Origin: CAZTHM01 sp041946825
Lineage (GTDB): Bacteria > Acidobacteriota > Terriglobia > UBA7540
Length of the DNA: 64,000 bases
Direction: 5' to 3'
NCBI GenBank assembly: GCA_041946825.1
Contig: JBHGBD010000010.1
Span: 1 to 64,000 of the forward strand
Position 1 is the first letter of the stretch. Each line of letters opens with the position of its first letter. This document shows, one piece after another, positions 8,585 to 17,955 of the stretch. The notes under the pieces were generated by a model. The model saw only the letters and a program-made list of their open reading frames with translations, had not been told where the DNA came from and searched no databases. A program made the translations under genes and the position numbers.

Positions 8585-10330
8585 TTGCTGCGTGAACTGT
8601 CGCCACTCAAGCCGTACCTGGCGCGCTATAAGAAGCGCTACGTGCTGGGCTTCCTTGCCCTGGCGCTCAGCCAGGCCAGCCGGATCAATCTGCCGCTGAT
8701 CATCAAGGCGGCGATTGACAGCCTCTCGCAGAGCGTCACCATGAACCGGCTATTGTTTTACGCCGGCCTGCTGCTGGGCGTGGCGCTGGTGCAGGCCGTC
8801 TTCCAGTTCTGGATGCGCTGGATTCTGATCGGAATTTCGCGCGATGTGGAATACGATCTGCGCAATGATCTCTTCCGTCACCTTTGCCGCCTTTCTTCGC
8901 GCTACTACACCGAAACGCCCACCGGCGACCTGATGTCAAAGCTCACCAACGACCTGAACGCGGTTCGCAACATGGTGGGCCCGGGCATCATGTACTCGGC
9001 GTCGACGCTGGTCGTCGGAATCACGACCGTGGGCATTATGCTGCACCTTGACTGGCGGCTGACGCTTCTGACGCTTGTGCCGATGCCGCTGGTTTCGATT
9101 CTGGTCAAAGTCTTCGGCCAGAAAATTCACGAGCGCTTCGAGAAGATCCAGGCGATGTACTCCGAGATCACCGAGAAGGTTCGCGAGAACCTTTCCGGGG
9201 TCCGGGTCGTTCGCGCCTTCTGCCAGGAAGACGCGGAGATGGCCGAGTTCGACCGGATGAATCTGGAATTCGTCGATAAGAACAAAGGGTTGATCTGGAT
9301 ATCCAGTCTCATGTGGCCGGGCATGGCGCTGCTCTTTGCTGTTGCCTTCATGCTCATCATGATCGTGGGCGGCCGGCACGTTCTTACCGGCGTGATTTCC
9401 GTCGGGACCTTCGCGGCGTTCAATGTCTACCTGCTCTACCTCATCTGGCCCATCATCGCCCTGGGCTGGGTGACCAACATTCTGCAGCGCGGCCTGGCAT
9501 CCCTGGGCCGATTGAACACGATCATCCAGGCGCAGCCCGAAATCACCGACAGGGAAGTGTCCGCTCAGCCCCTCACCTCGCTGCGTGGCGAGATTGAATT
9601 TCGCAATCTGGATTTCAGTTACAACGGACGCCCGATTCTCAAAAAGCTCAACCTGCACATTCCAGCCGGCAAGACCGTGGCGATCGTGGGCGCGACGGGT
9701 TCCGGAAAGTCAACACTGGTAGGCCTGATTCCGCGCCTTTACGATGCGCCGCCGGGCACGCTGCTGGTGGATGGAGTGCCGATTCGACAGATCCCTCTGC
9801 GGACTCTTCGCCAGCAAATCGGCTTTGTTCCCCAGGAAACTTTTCTATTCAGTGATTCGGTGCGCGAGAACATCCGCTTCGGCGCGCATCACGCCGGCGA
9901 ACAGGATGTTGAACGCGCCGCCGAGATTTCCAACATCCTTCCAGACATTCTCGGATTCCCCAAGGGATTCGATACGATGGTCGGCGAGCGCGGCTTGACG
10001 CTTTCCGGCGGGCAGAAGCAGCGCACGGCGATTTCGCGCGCGGTGATTCGCGATCCGCGCATCCTGATTCTCGACGACGCGCTCTCCAGCGTCGATACTT
10101 ACACCGAGGAGAAAATTCTCCGCCATCTTACGGATGTGATGGCCGGACGAACGACCCTGCTGATTTCCCATCGTGTTTCGACCATCCGTAACGCCGACGA
10201 AATCGTCGTCCTGCACGAGGGCCAAATCGTCGAGCGCGGCACCCATGAAGAATTGCTGGCGATGAACGGACATTACTCGGAGCTCTACAACAAGCAGTTG
10301 ATTGAGGAAGCGTTGGAGCAGGAAGCGTGA
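8585..10330 (+). CDS. ABC exporter half-transporter with degenerate ATP site
   Basis: 581 aa: a type-I exporter membrane domain (six helices, residues about 15-310) and a nucleotide-binding domain (about 330-570). Walker A GATGSGKST is near residue 370 and the signature LSGGQKQR near 473. The Walker B end reads LILDDALSSVD near 497: the catalytic Glu is replaced by Asp, as in the degenerate half of heterodimeric exporters (TM287-type). The partner is the next gene. TTG start chosen for its GGAGAGGG site. Substrate unknown; the nearby lpxB makes a lipid or LPS precursor possible, but multidrug export is as likely. Confidence 0.9.
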   Translation: MLRELSPLKPYLARYKKRYVLGFLALALSQASRINLPLIIKAAIDSLSQSVTMNRLLFYAGLLLGVALVQAVFQFWMRWILIGISRDVEYDLRNDLFRHLCRLSSRYYTETPTGDLMSKLTNDLNAVRNMVGPGIMYSASTLVVGITTVGIMLHLDWRLTLLTLVPMPLVSILVKVFGQKIHERFEKIQAMYSEITEKVRENLSGVRVVRAFCQEDAEMAEFDRMNLEFVDKNKGLIWISSLMWPGMALLFAVAFMLIMIVGGRHVLTGVISVGTFAAFNVYLLYLIWPIIALGWVTNILQRGLASLGRLNTIIQAQPEITDREVSAQPLTSLRGEIEFRNLDFSYNGRPILKKLNLHIPAGKTVAIVGATGSGKSTLVGLIPRLYDAPPGTLLVDGVPIRQIPLRTLRQQIGFVPQETFLFSDSVRENIRFGAHHAGEQDVERAAEISNILPDILGFPKGFDTMVGERGLTLSGGQKQRTAISRAVIRDPRILILDDALSSVDTYTEEKILRHLTDVMAGRTTLLISHRVSTIRNADEIVVLHEGQIVERGTHEELLAMNGHYSELYNKQLIEEALEQEA

Positions 10331-10337
10331 GGAACAT

Positions 10338-10413
10338 GTCTAAAGTTGAAAGTTAAAAGTTCAAAGGAATCCGATTTGCTTTCGACTTTAGACTTTCGAC
10401 TTTTGACTTTTGG
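10338..10413. repeat. Heptamer-repeat hairpin 3 (between ABC genes)
   Basis: The left arm (10341-10364) carries AAAGTTG/AAAGTTA-type heptamers. The right arm (10379-10411) has the complementary ACTTTCG/ACTTTTG heptamers. Spacer about 15 bases. It runs to the start of the second ABC gene, which has no Shine-Dalgarno. Confidence 0.85.
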
Positions 10414-10415
10414 TT

Positions 10416-12320
10416 ATGCCTGACAGTTTCCACGAAGAAGAAATTCTCGGCAAAGCGTATGACGGGCGATTGATGAGGCGCCTGCTGGGATACCTGCGCC
10501 CTTATTGGCCGGTGGCCTTACTGGCGCTGGTGGCCATCATCTTCTACGGCATCTTGCAGGCAATCCCGCCCTACCTGCTCAAAGTGGAAGTCGATCGCTA
10601 CCTCGACCCCCAATCGCCCGCGGCGCTTCCGCCCGTTCTCGCCCGGTTCTTGAGCCCCAATCCGCTGGTGGGCATCATGCAGATCGCTTTTGTTCTGTTC
10701 CTGCCCACCGTTTTCCTGACCTTCCTGCTGGAATTCGCGCAATCGTTTGCCATGCAACTGGTGGGTCAGAAGGTGATGTACGATCTGCGCAAGCAGCTTT
10801 TCGCCCATTTGCAGCGGTTGCAGTTGAGCTTCTATGACCACAACCCGGTCGGCCGCCTCGTCACGCGCGTCACGGCGGATGTGGACGTCCTCAATGAGCT
10901 CTTCGCTTCCGGGATGGTGGCCATATTCGGCGACTTCTTCACGCTGCTCAGCATTGTCGTGGTCATGCTCAAGCTCGACTGGAAAATGGCGCTGCTCACT
11001 TTCTCCATTCTTCCCATTATCGTCGTGGTGACGATGCTTTTCCGCCGCGCCGTGCGCGAATCTTACCGGCGCATCCGAGTCGCTATCGCCCGCATCAACG
11101 CGTATCTCCAGGAGCACATCACCGGGATGTCGGTGCTCCAACTCTTCAACCGCGAAGCGCGCAGCTTCCAGGAATTCGAAGCCGTCAACCGCGCGCACAT
11201 GGAAGCCTACAAGGACTCCATCATGGCCTACGGGCTCTTCTATCCGGCGGTCGAGTTTCTGGGAATCTTGGCGATTGCGATCATCCTTTATGTGGGAGGC
11301 GGGATGACGCTCTCGGGCGCCGTCAGCGTAGGGACGGCGATTGCGTTCATCCAATACTCTCAGCGCTTCTTCCGGCCGATCCAGGATTTAAGCGACAAAT
11401 ACAACACACTCCAGGCGGCGATGGCGAGCGCGGAGCGCATCTTTAAGCTGCTCGACACGCCGGTCACGATTGCCGACCCCGCGTCGCCGGTCCCGCTCGA
11501 CGAGGCACGCGGCCGCGTGGAGTTCCGCGATGTCGGCTTCGCGTACCGCGATGACCATCGCGTGCTGGAGAAGGTCTCTTTCACCGTCGATCCGGGAGAA
11601 ACCGTGGCCGTCGTGGGGCACACCGGCGCGGGCAAGACGACCCTCACCAGCCTGCTGCTGCGCTTTTACGAAGTCCAGGAAGGCGCGGTGTTGTTCGACA
11701 GCATCGATGTCCGGCAACTCCGTCTGCGTGACCTGCGGAAGAATTTCGGGATGGTGTTGCAGGATCCCTTCCTGTTTTCCGGGACCATCACAAGCAACAT
11801 TCGCCTGGGCACGCAAAGCATCAGCGACGCGCGTCTGCGCGAGGTCACACGTCAGGTGAACCTCCTCGATTTCATTGAATCACTCCCCGGCGGATTCGAC
11901 GAGCCGGTCAAGGAGCGCGGCGCCACGCTCTCCGTCGGTCAGAAGCAATTGCTCTCCTTCGCGCGCGCCCTGGCCCACGACCCCAAACTGCTGATCCTCG
12001 ACGAAGCCACATCCAGCGTCGATCCCGAAACGGAGGCCATGATCCGCGACGCTCAGCGGCGCCTGCTCGCCAACCGCACTTCGCTCGTCATCGCGCACCG
12101 GCTTTCGACCATCCAGAACGCCTCGAAGATCGTGGTCATGCACAAGGGCCGCGTGCGCGAGGTCGGTACCCACCAGGAATTGCTCCAAAAACGCGGGATT
12201 TACTATAAGCTCTACGAGCTTCAGTATAAGGACCAGGAAGCGCTCGGCGTCCGTGATCCGCTATCGGTCGTGGGCCATGCTTCCCCCGCCGAATCCGGAT
12301 CTTCCGCGCCGGGCGCCTAA
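10416..12320 (+). CDS. ABC exporter half-transporter with canonical ATP site
   Basis: 634 aa from ATG 10416; a TTG two codons earlier is also possible. It has an exporter membrane domain, then a nucleotide-binding domain with Walker A GHTGAGKTT (about residue 401), signature LSVGQKQ (about 505) and a canonical LILDEATSSVD with catalytic Glu (about 529). The signature has Val where Gly is usual. With the upstream gene it gives one consensus and one degenerate ATP site, the expected heterodimer pattern. About 45 extra C-terminal residues are low-complexity. lpxB starts 3 bases after the stop. Confidence 0.9.
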   Translation: MPDSFHEEEILGKAYDGRLMRRLLGYLRPYWPVALLALVAIIFYGILQAIPPYLLKVEVDRYLDPQSPAALPPVLARFLSPNPLVGIMQIAFVLFLPTVFLTFLLEFAQSFAMQLVGQKVMYDLRKQLFAHLQRLQLSFYDHNPVGRLVTRVTADVDVLNELFASGMVAIFGDFFTLLSIVVVMLKLDWKMALLTFSILPIIVVVTMLFRRAVRESYRRIRVAIARINAYLQEHITGMSVLQLFNREARSFQEFEAVNRAHMEAYKDSIMAYGLFYPAVEFLGILAIAIILYVGGGMTLSGAVSVGTAIAFIQYSQRFFRPIQDLSDKYNTLQAAMASAERIFKLLDTPVTIADPASPVPLDEARGRVEFRDVGFAYRDDHRVLEKVSFTVDPGETVAVVGHTGAGKTTLTSLLLRFYEVQEGAVLFDSIDVRQLRLRDLRKNFGMVLQDPFLFSGTITSNIRLGTQSISDARLREVTRQVNLLDFIESLPGGFDEPVKERGATLSVGQKQLLSFARALAHDPKLLILDEATSSVDPETEAMIRDAQRRLLANRTSLVIAHRLSTIQNASKIVVMHKGRVREVGTHQELLQKRGIYYKLYELQYKDQEALGVRDPLSVVGHASPAESGSSAPGA

Positions 12321-12323
12321 CCC

Positions 12324-13493
12324 ATGCCTGAACCTTGCTTGATGATTGTCGCGGGGGAGCGCTCCGGCGACGTGTACGGCGCGGGGCTGGCCGCGGCGCT
12401 GCGAGAGCGCCTGGGGGGCGTCGAAATCTTCGGCTGTGGCGGGGACGCCATGCGCCGGGCAGGCGTCGAGACCACGGTGGACGCGCACGTCGTGGCGGTG
12501 GCGGGGATTGTGGAAGTGGTCTCGTCCCTGCCGCGGATCTATCGGGCCTTCCGCACACTCCTCGCGGACGTGGACCGCCGACGCCCGCAACTCGCCGTGC
12601 TGATCGATTTTCCCGACTTCAACTTGCGGCTGGCAAAGAAACTGAAACACCGTGGCATCCCGGTCGTCTATTTCGTCAGCCCGCAGGTCTGGGCATGGCG
12701 GCCGGGGCGGGTGAAGCAGATTAAAGCGACCGTGGCCAAAATGCTTTGTTTGTTCGATTTTGAAGAAGAACTTTACCGCCATGCGGGAGTGCCGGTCGAA
12801 TACGTCGGGCATCCGCTGGTGGATTTGGTAAAGCCCACGCTGTCGCGCCCGGAATTCTTCGCCAAGGCTGGACTGGATCTCAATACGCCGACCGTAGCGC
12901 TCCTGCCGGGAAGCCGGCAAAAAGAGGTCGTGTTCAATTTGCCGTGCATGCTTGATGCCGCGACACGATTGGCTCTCGCGCGGAAGATCCAGTTCGTCAT
13001 TCCAGTGGCGGAGACCCTCGAGCCCCCGTGGTTGGAAGCGACTTTGCGCGAGCACTACGTCGGCCGGGCGGTGGTCCGCACCGTCACCGGCTCAACCTAT
13101 GACGTTTTGCATCACTCCGACGTGGCGGTTGTGGCCAGCGGAACGGCCACGCTTGAGGCCGCGCTCTCGGAACGCCCGATGGTCGTGGTCTATCGAGTTT
13201 CGTCGCTGACCTGGCTCATCGGAAAGTTGCTCGTAAAGGTGCCTCATTACAGCATGGTCAACCTTCTGGCCCGCAAGCCGCTGGTCCCCGAACTGATGCA
13301 GAATGAATTCACCGCCCAAAGCGTGGCTGCGCGGGTAGAATACTTGTTGGATTCCCCGGAGGCTCGCCATACCATGGCGCAGGAGCTTCGCTCCCTCCGC
13401 ACGCGCCTGGGCCCCGGGGGCGCTATTGGGCGGGCTGCCGACGCGGTCGTAGGAGTCCTGAAGGCGTCGCGGGCAACCTTTGCGACTGGGTGA
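12324..13493 (+). CDS. lpxB: Lipid-A-disaccharide synthase
   Basis: This 389-aa GT-B glycosyltransferase joins UDP-diacylglucosamine and lipid X to make the lipid A disaccharide at the inner membrane. Hallmarks are IVAGERSGDVYGAGL at the N-terminus, IDFPDFNLRLAKKLK, YFVSPQVWAWRPGR and LLPGSRQKEV, plus the VVASGTATLEAAL block near the C-terminus. Length is normal. It is tightly linked to the exporter genes and probably co-transcribed. The remaining lipid A genes of the window are 40 kb away. Confidence 0.96.
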   Translation: MPEPCLMIVAGERSGDVYGAGLAAALRERLGGVEIFGCGGDAMRRAGVETTVDAHVVAVAGIVEVVSSLPRIYRAFRTLLADVDRRRPQLAVLIDFPDFNLRLAKKLKHRGIPVVYFVSPQVWAWRPGRVKQIKATVAKMLCLFDFEEELYRHAGVPVEYVGHPLVDLVKPTLSRPEFFAKAGLDLNTPTVALLPGSRQKEVVFNLPCMLDAATRLALARKIQFVIPVAETLEPPWLEATLREHYVGRAVVRTVTGSTYDVLHHSDVAVVASGTATLEAALSERPMVVVYRVSSLTWLIGKLLVKVPHYSMVNLLARKPLVPELMQNEFTAQSVAARVEYLLDSPEARHTMAQELRSLRTRLGPGGAIGRAADAVVGVLKASRATFATG

Positions 13494-13654
13494 GGCATCC
13501 GCGCAAAGGCCCCTTTTGATGCAACGGACGAGCGGCCAAAGTAATCCAATCTATAGTGAGCGTGGGCCGCATGGAAAGGCTGATGCAACTCCGTTGGACT
13601 TACACGGTCGGGGAATGATTACGTAATGAACAGGGGTGGAGGGTCAAGCCAGGA

Positions 13655-15682
13655 ATGAGCGACGGCAAAACTTCACGAGATACTGCTGCGGCTGAAACGG
13701 AACGATCCTTCCACCGTACTTGGACCCTTGGGGCGCTCGTTGCGCTGGCTTTGTTGCTGACCGGCCCTTCGGGCGTGGCGCAAACGCGTTTCGATGTCAC
13801 CAAGTACACCATCGATGCCGAGCTCTTTCCCTCCACGCACGTTCTTTCCGCGAAGGTGCAGGTCGATTTTGTCCCCAACACGGATTTGACGACGCTCAGT
13901 TTCGAGCTGCAGAGTTTTTTGCGCGTGGACAAGGTCGTCGATGCGGAAGGGAAGGACCTGAGGTTCCGGCGCGAAGGGCTGGCGCTCGACATCGACTTCA
14001 TCAACCCCCTTACTCAGGGCAAGCCTTCGTCAGTTACGGTCACCTACGGCGGCCCGCTCTCCTCAGCCGAGGGCAGCCCGGTCGAGAATCTCAAGCTTGC
14101 TTACGTGGGCTCAGAAGGTTCCTACCTGTTCTATCCAGGGCGGTGGTTTCCCGTCAGCAATTATGGCGTGGACCGCTTTGCGGCCTCCATGCGAATCACC
14201 GTTCCGACCGACGAAACCGTGATCGCCTCCGGGAGAGCCCTGGCGCCGGCGCGGCAGACCGGAAAAGTTACCTATGCGTTTGATTACCCCGAAACCTCAT
14301 TTCCGGGGACCGTCATCGCGGGGCGCTACATAGCGCAACCGGCGACGGCCGTGGGCGCGGACATCACGCTGTACCTTAAGCCCGGCCACGAAAACTTCGC
14401 CGCGAGCTACGGCCAGGCCGCGGCCCGGATTCAGGCGTTCTATTCGGACAAGTTCGGAGGCCTGCCCAGCAGCCACCTTTCGCTTGTTGAAATCGAAGAC
14501 GGCACGGTGGGCGGGTACACGGCGCCCGGTGTCGTAGCGCTGGCCTCGCGCGGGTTCTCGACGCCGGTCAACGACCGCTTGCTAGCCCACGAAATTTCCC
14601 ACCAATGGTGGCGATGCCTGGTCAGCCCCGCTTCCGCTGATGACGCTTTCCTCGACGAAGGCTTGGCAACCTACTCCGCCGCGCTGTACCTCGAGGAATC
14701 CGCCGGGGAAACCGCTTTCGAGGACACGATGCGCGAGATTCAGATCGGCGCGCTTTCCCATGAAGATGCCGCCCCGATCGCGCAGGCCAGCCGCCTCCAC
14801 GAATTCACGCCCGAATACCAATCCATCGTTTTCCAAAAAGGGGCTATGGTGCTTCACATGCTCCGCTGGGTGGTCGGGGATGACGCTTTTCTGAAGACAC
14901 TCCAGACCATGACCCGCGACTTCGCCTGGAAAACCATTTCCACCGACCAGTTCCAGAAACTGGCGGAGAAGGCCAGCAATCAGGAGCTGACTTACTTCTT
15001 CGCCCAGTGGGTCAGCTCAACCGGCGTTCCTCAGTTCAAGCGCACCTGGGCGGTCTATCGGACGGAAAAAGGGTACCAGGTCGTGGGCAAAGTGCAGCAG
15101 GACATCGACATCTTTCGCATGCCGGTTGAGATCCGGGTATTTCCCGAGGGCCGCAAGCCCGTCAACGAGCGCGTGGAAATGGTGGGTACGACCGCCGACT
15201 TCACCGTGAACACCACCACCCGCCCTCTGCGTGTCGTGGTCGATCCCGCCAGCCGCCTGCTGAAGTACGACGACACAATCAAGCTTGCCGTCGAGATGGC
15301 GCGCGCCGATCAACTCGTCCAGCAACAGGCTTATCTGGAGGCCATCAAACAGTACCAGGCTGTTCTCGAGCTGAACCGGAACAGCTCGCTCGCCCACTAC
15401 CGCATCGGCGAAATCCACTTCAAGCTTCGCAACTACAACGCGGCGTCGGAAGAAATGCGCGCGGCCCTGAACGGCGACATGCAGCCCCGTTGGATCGAGG
15501 TCTGGTCACATTTGACGCTGGGGAAAATCTTCGACGTCACAGGCCAGCGCGATCGCGCCCTCAACGAATATCAGCGTGCGCTACAGACCAATGACAATAC
15601 CCAGGGCGCGCTCGACGAAGCCAACCGCTACGTCCAGAAACCCTACTCGGAACAGAGCAACCCCAACAGTGCGGCCCAGTGA
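13655..15682 (+). CDS. M1-family (gluzincin) metallopeptidase with C-terminal TPR repeats
   Basis: 675 aa. A membrane anchor or signal segment (about residues 25-45) precedes a beta-rich N-terminal domain. The zinc site is HEISH at 312-316 with the third ligand Glu335 (DEGLATY), the HExxH-x18-E pattern of M1 aminopeptidases. The substrate-side GAMEN motif is not canonical (GGYTAPG at its expected place), so specificity may differ. The last 120 residues form TPR-like helices (AHYRIGEIHFKL). Likely acts in the periplasm. It converges on a MidA-type methyltransferase gene across a heptamer hairpin. Confidence 0.88.
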   Translation: MSDGKTSRDTAAAETERSFHRTWTLGALVALALLLTGPSGVAQTRFDVTKYTIDAELFPSTHVLSAKVQVDFVPNTDLTTLSFELQSFLRVDKVVDAEGKDLRFRREGLALDIDFINPLTQGKPSSVTVTYGGPLSSAEGSPVENLKLAYVGSEGSYLFYPGRWFPVSNYGVDRFAASMRITVPTDETVIASGRALAPARQTGKVTYAFDYPETSFPGTVIAGRYIAQPATAVGADITLYLKPGHENFAASYGQAAARIQAFYSDKFGGLPSSHLSLVEIEDGTVGGYTAPGVVALASRGFSTPVNDRLLAHEISHQWWRCLVSPASADDAFLDEGLATYSAALYLEESAGETAFEDTMREIQIGALSHEDAAPIAQASRLHEFTPEYQSIVFQKGAMVLHMLRWVVGDDAFLKTLQTMTRDFAWKTISTDQFQKLAEKASNQELTYFFAQWVSSTGVPQFKRTWAVYRTEKGYQVVGKVQQDIDIFRMPVEIRVFPEGRKPVNERVEMVGTTADFTVNTTTRPLRVVVDPASRLLKYDDTIKLAVEMARADQLVQQQAYLEAIKQYQAVLELNRNSSLAHYRIGEIHFKLRNYNAASEEMRAALNGDMQPRWIEVWSHLTLGKIFDVTGQRDRALNEYQRALQTNDNTQGALDEANRYVQKPYSEQSNPNSAAQ

Positions 15683-15687
15683 CGGAT

Positions 15688-15830
15688 CGCGATTCCAGCA
15701 TTCCGAATTCAGAATCCAGAATGCCGAATCGCGAGGAGCAGATTCAGCCGCTGAAAGGCCCGTCGAACCAAATTAGGGCGCGGCTTTGGGGCCGGGGCTC
15801 TAATTCTGGATTCTGACTTCTGAATTTTTC
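15688..15830. repeat. Heptamer-repeat hairpin 4 (convergent gap)
   Basis: The left arm (15690-15738) has CCAGAAT/CCGAATT-type heptamers. The right arm (15801-15830) has ATTCTGG/ACTTCTG complements. The spacer is about 60 bases and contains GGCGCGGC...GGGGCCGGGG. Lying between convergent genes, it could work as a bidirectional terminator. Confidence 0.8.
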
Positions 15831-15839
15831 CATCTCACT

Positions 15840-16985
15840 TCAAACTCGGCGCAACCCTTCAAATTTCAGCCCCGTGAGCCGCGGCTCGGAGAGACCGCGA
15901 TGCTGAATCAGGACTTTGAAGATCGTCCCCATGCCTTCGGGGTTGATCAGCCGCTTGAGCTTGAGCCGCGCCTGGAGCTGCTCGGTCTCGCTTTGGCCAG
16001 GATCGTACAGATCGCCAAACTGGTTCGACTCGCCCAGAGCCATTAAGAATCGCTCCTGCGTCGTGAAGCCGGTCAACTCCAACCCCGCTTCCCTCCCCGC
16101 GTCGATGAGGGCGCTGAAATTGACGTGCGCCGTCAAGTCCTGCTCGCCGGGCGCGCTATAGAAGTCCTCAGACGCCAAATGCCCGCGATAGGCCATCAAC
16201 GTTCCGCGTGGCCGGTCGGGCGTGTAGAGGCGCGGCGCGAGGTCGCCGTAATCAATCGTAATAACAAATCCCCGAGTGAGTTTTTCCGCCACCGTCCGCA
16301 TCCATTGCGTCGCACGCAGGTTCACCTCGACGCGATGCCCTTCCTCGAGAACTTTCGCATAGCGCGCCACGTAGGCCGCCACTTCCGTGCTGCTGAGCGG
16401 GCCAAGCTTTTCGCGCAATTCATCGCCTTCCGCAGTGACGTAAACCTCTTTCAGCCTTCCGCCCGCGCGCGTGACCACGGAAACCGGGAAGGCATCTACG
16501 AGTTCGTTGGAAAAGAAACATCCGGTCTGTGGTTCGAGCTGTTCGAAGCTCTCGAGAATTCTGACTTTGGATTGGAGCTGGTCGCGGCTGAGACGCTCGC
16601 CAAGCAGCGCGCGCTGTTTTGGGCCCGGTTCAATCGCCACGTAGTCGAGCGCCGAGAAGAAATCCGCGTCAGCGTCTCGCGCCCAGCCGAGGAAATCCCG
16701 CGCGAACCAGCCTCGCCCCGGACCCATTTCCACCCAGCCAAAGCGCGATGGCCGGCCTAGCGCCTCCCATATCTCCGCGCCCTGGCGCGCAATCAGGCGG
16801 GCGAAGATCGGATGCAAATCAGGGCTCGTGAAATAGTCGCCCCGGACTCCCGTCCTCTCCCGTCCCTGCATGTAGTAGCCGAACTCGGGATGATAGAGGC
16901 AGGTCTGCATGAATCGCTCGAAAGTCATCGGCCCTGAGCGCCGGATGGAATCCAGCAGGAATGTCGTGAGAGATATCGCAGGCAA
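15840..16985 (-). CDS. SAM-dependent methyltransferase, MidA/NDUFAF7 family
   Basis: 381 aa. The N-terminal FERFMQTCLYHPEFGYY and GVRGDYFTSPDLHPIF blocks and the glycine motif WVEMGPGRGW are typical of the family formerly called DUF185. The eukaryotic homologue methylates an arginine in complex I subunit NDUFS2; bacterial substrates are not settled. The start is an apparent TTG with a weak ribosome site, so a few N-terminal residues are uncertain. Last gene of a macrodomain / unknown / methyltransferase operon. Confidence 0.88.
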   Translation of the reverse strand: MPAISLTTFLLDSIRRSGPMTFERFMQTCLYHPEFGYYMQGRERTGVRGDYFTSPDLHPIFARLIARQGAEIWEALGRPSRFGWVEMGPGRGWFARDFLGWARDADADFFSALDYVAIEPGPKQRALLGERLSRDQLQSKVRILESFEQLEPQTGCFFSNELVDAFPVSVVTRAGGRLKEVYVTAEGDELREKLGPLSSTEVAAYVARYAKVLEEGHRVEVNLRATQWMRTVAEKLTRGFVITIDYGDLAPRLYTPDRPRGTLMAYRGHLASEDFYSAPGEQDLTAHVNFSALIDAGREAGLELTGFTTQERFLMALGESNQFGDLYDPGQSETEQLQARLKLKRLINPEGMGTIFKVLIQHRGLSEPRLTGLKFEGLRRV

Positions 16986-17002
16986 GGTGAGTTATTCCGG
17001 CC

Positions 17003-17317
17003 CTATTCCTTCATTTGCGGATTGCGTTCGAACATCTCGACGATGAAATCGTGCAGGCAATCGTACAGTAGCTTCTGGAACGTCCAGGGGAACTGCGCGT
17101 TGGTTATCTCCCGCTCATGAAGGTTGATTTCGTAGTGGTGCTCGAATCCTAATCCCTCCCGCAGGTCGATCATCAACGTGACGCCGTTCCGGCGCTCCTC
17201 GGTCGAAAACCGGAGGAGCGGATGCTCGTATCGCGCGAGCTCCCTTTCGACTTTTTCGCGAAGCGAATTCTCTCCGGTCGGCGGCCGGTCTTGCGAACTC
17301 GCGGGCGGGATGCTCAT
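17003..17317 (-). CDS. Conserved hypothetical protein (104 aa)
   Basis: A small protein I do not recognise. After a disordered start it has a mixed alpha/beta domain: REKVERELARYEHPLLRF, a strand GVTLMIDLREG, then FEHHYEINLHEREI and an amphipathic helix FQKLLYDCLHDFIVEMF. The FEHHY and HEREI segments are rich in His and Glu and could bind metal, which is speculation. It starts one base after the macrodomain gene and ends 17 bases before the methyltransferase gene, so it belongs to that operon. Confidence 0.75.
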   Translation of the reverse strand: MSIPPASSQDRPPTGENSLREKVERELARYEHPLLRFSTEERRNGVTLMIDLREGLGFEHHYEINLHEREITNAQFPWTFQKLLYDCLHDFIVEMFERNPQMKE

Positions 17318-17318
17318 G

Positions 17319-17852
17319 CTAGGAGGCTTTGCTGGCGGGCCGCCCGGTCAGTTGCGCGTAAGTATGCTCGAAAACCTGGAGCGCCGCGTCGTCGTATAGC
17401 ACGAAGTGGATCGTTTCCAGGCTGCTGCGCGATTTGAGGTGTTCGAGGACTTCGGTAAGCATGACCCGCGCGCACTCCTCCATCGGAAATCCGGCGACCC
17501 CCGTGCCAATGGCCGGGAAGGCAAGGCTCTTGATGGCTTTCTCTTCGGCGCGCAGCAAGCTGTTGCGCGTCGCCAGGCGCAACGATTCGGCGCTCGCCGT
17601 CCCGCCCAGGTGCATGCCGGCGGCATGAATGACGTAAAGAGCTTTCAGGTTGCCGCCCGTCGTGACCGCCGCCCCGCCCAGCGCCACGGGGCCCACGCGT
17701 TCGCAATCCTCCTCGACGGTCCGCCCGCCTTTCCGGCGGATTGCCCCCGCCACGCCCGCGCCCAGCACCAGGTCGGTGTTCGCCGCGTTGACGATGGCGT
17801 CCACGGCCATCTCGGTAATGTCGCCCTTGCGAAAGTAGATCTTTGCCGCCAT
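17319..17852 (-). CDS. Macrodomain protein (ADP-ribose / O-acetyl-ADP-ribose hydrolase type)
   Basis: 177 aa with both macrodomain ligand loops: DAIVNAANTDLVLGAGVAGAI near residues 17-37 and PAIGTGVAGFP further on. These loops bind ADP-ribose. MacroD-type enzymes remove mono-ADP-ribose from proteins or deacetylate O-acetyl-ADP-ribose. Length and motifs fit a stand-alone MacroD-like protein. First gene of a three-gene operon; a perfect 18-bp palindrome about 50 bases upstream may control it. Confidence 0.92.
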   Translation of the reverse strand: MAAKIYFRKGDITEMAVDAIVNAANTDLVLGAGVAGAIRRKGGRTVEEDCERVGPVALGGAAVTTGGNLKALYVIHAAGMHLGGTASAESLRLATRNSLLRAEEKAIKSLAFPAIGTGVAGFPMEECARVMLTEVLEHLKSRSSLETIHFVLYDDAALQVFEHTYAQLTGRPASKAS

Positions 17853-17901
17853 GGCTCCACCTGTGCGAGAGGCTTGACGGTCCCGGAGCGGAGTTAAGCA
17901 T

Positions 17902-17919
17902 ACCGTGTCGCGACACGGT
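17902..17919. promoter_or_regulatory. Perfect 18-bp palindrome upstream of the macrodomain gene
   Basis: ACCGTGTCGCGACACGGT is exactly self-complementary and lies 50-67 bases upstream of the macrodomain start, in the gap after the DUF1501 gene. Perfect dyads of this size usually bind a dimeric repressor. I cannot assign the regulator. Confidence 0.55.
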
Positions 17920-17955
17920 TTGGCTAGTAGGCAGGCATTTCAGTGGAAACCACGT

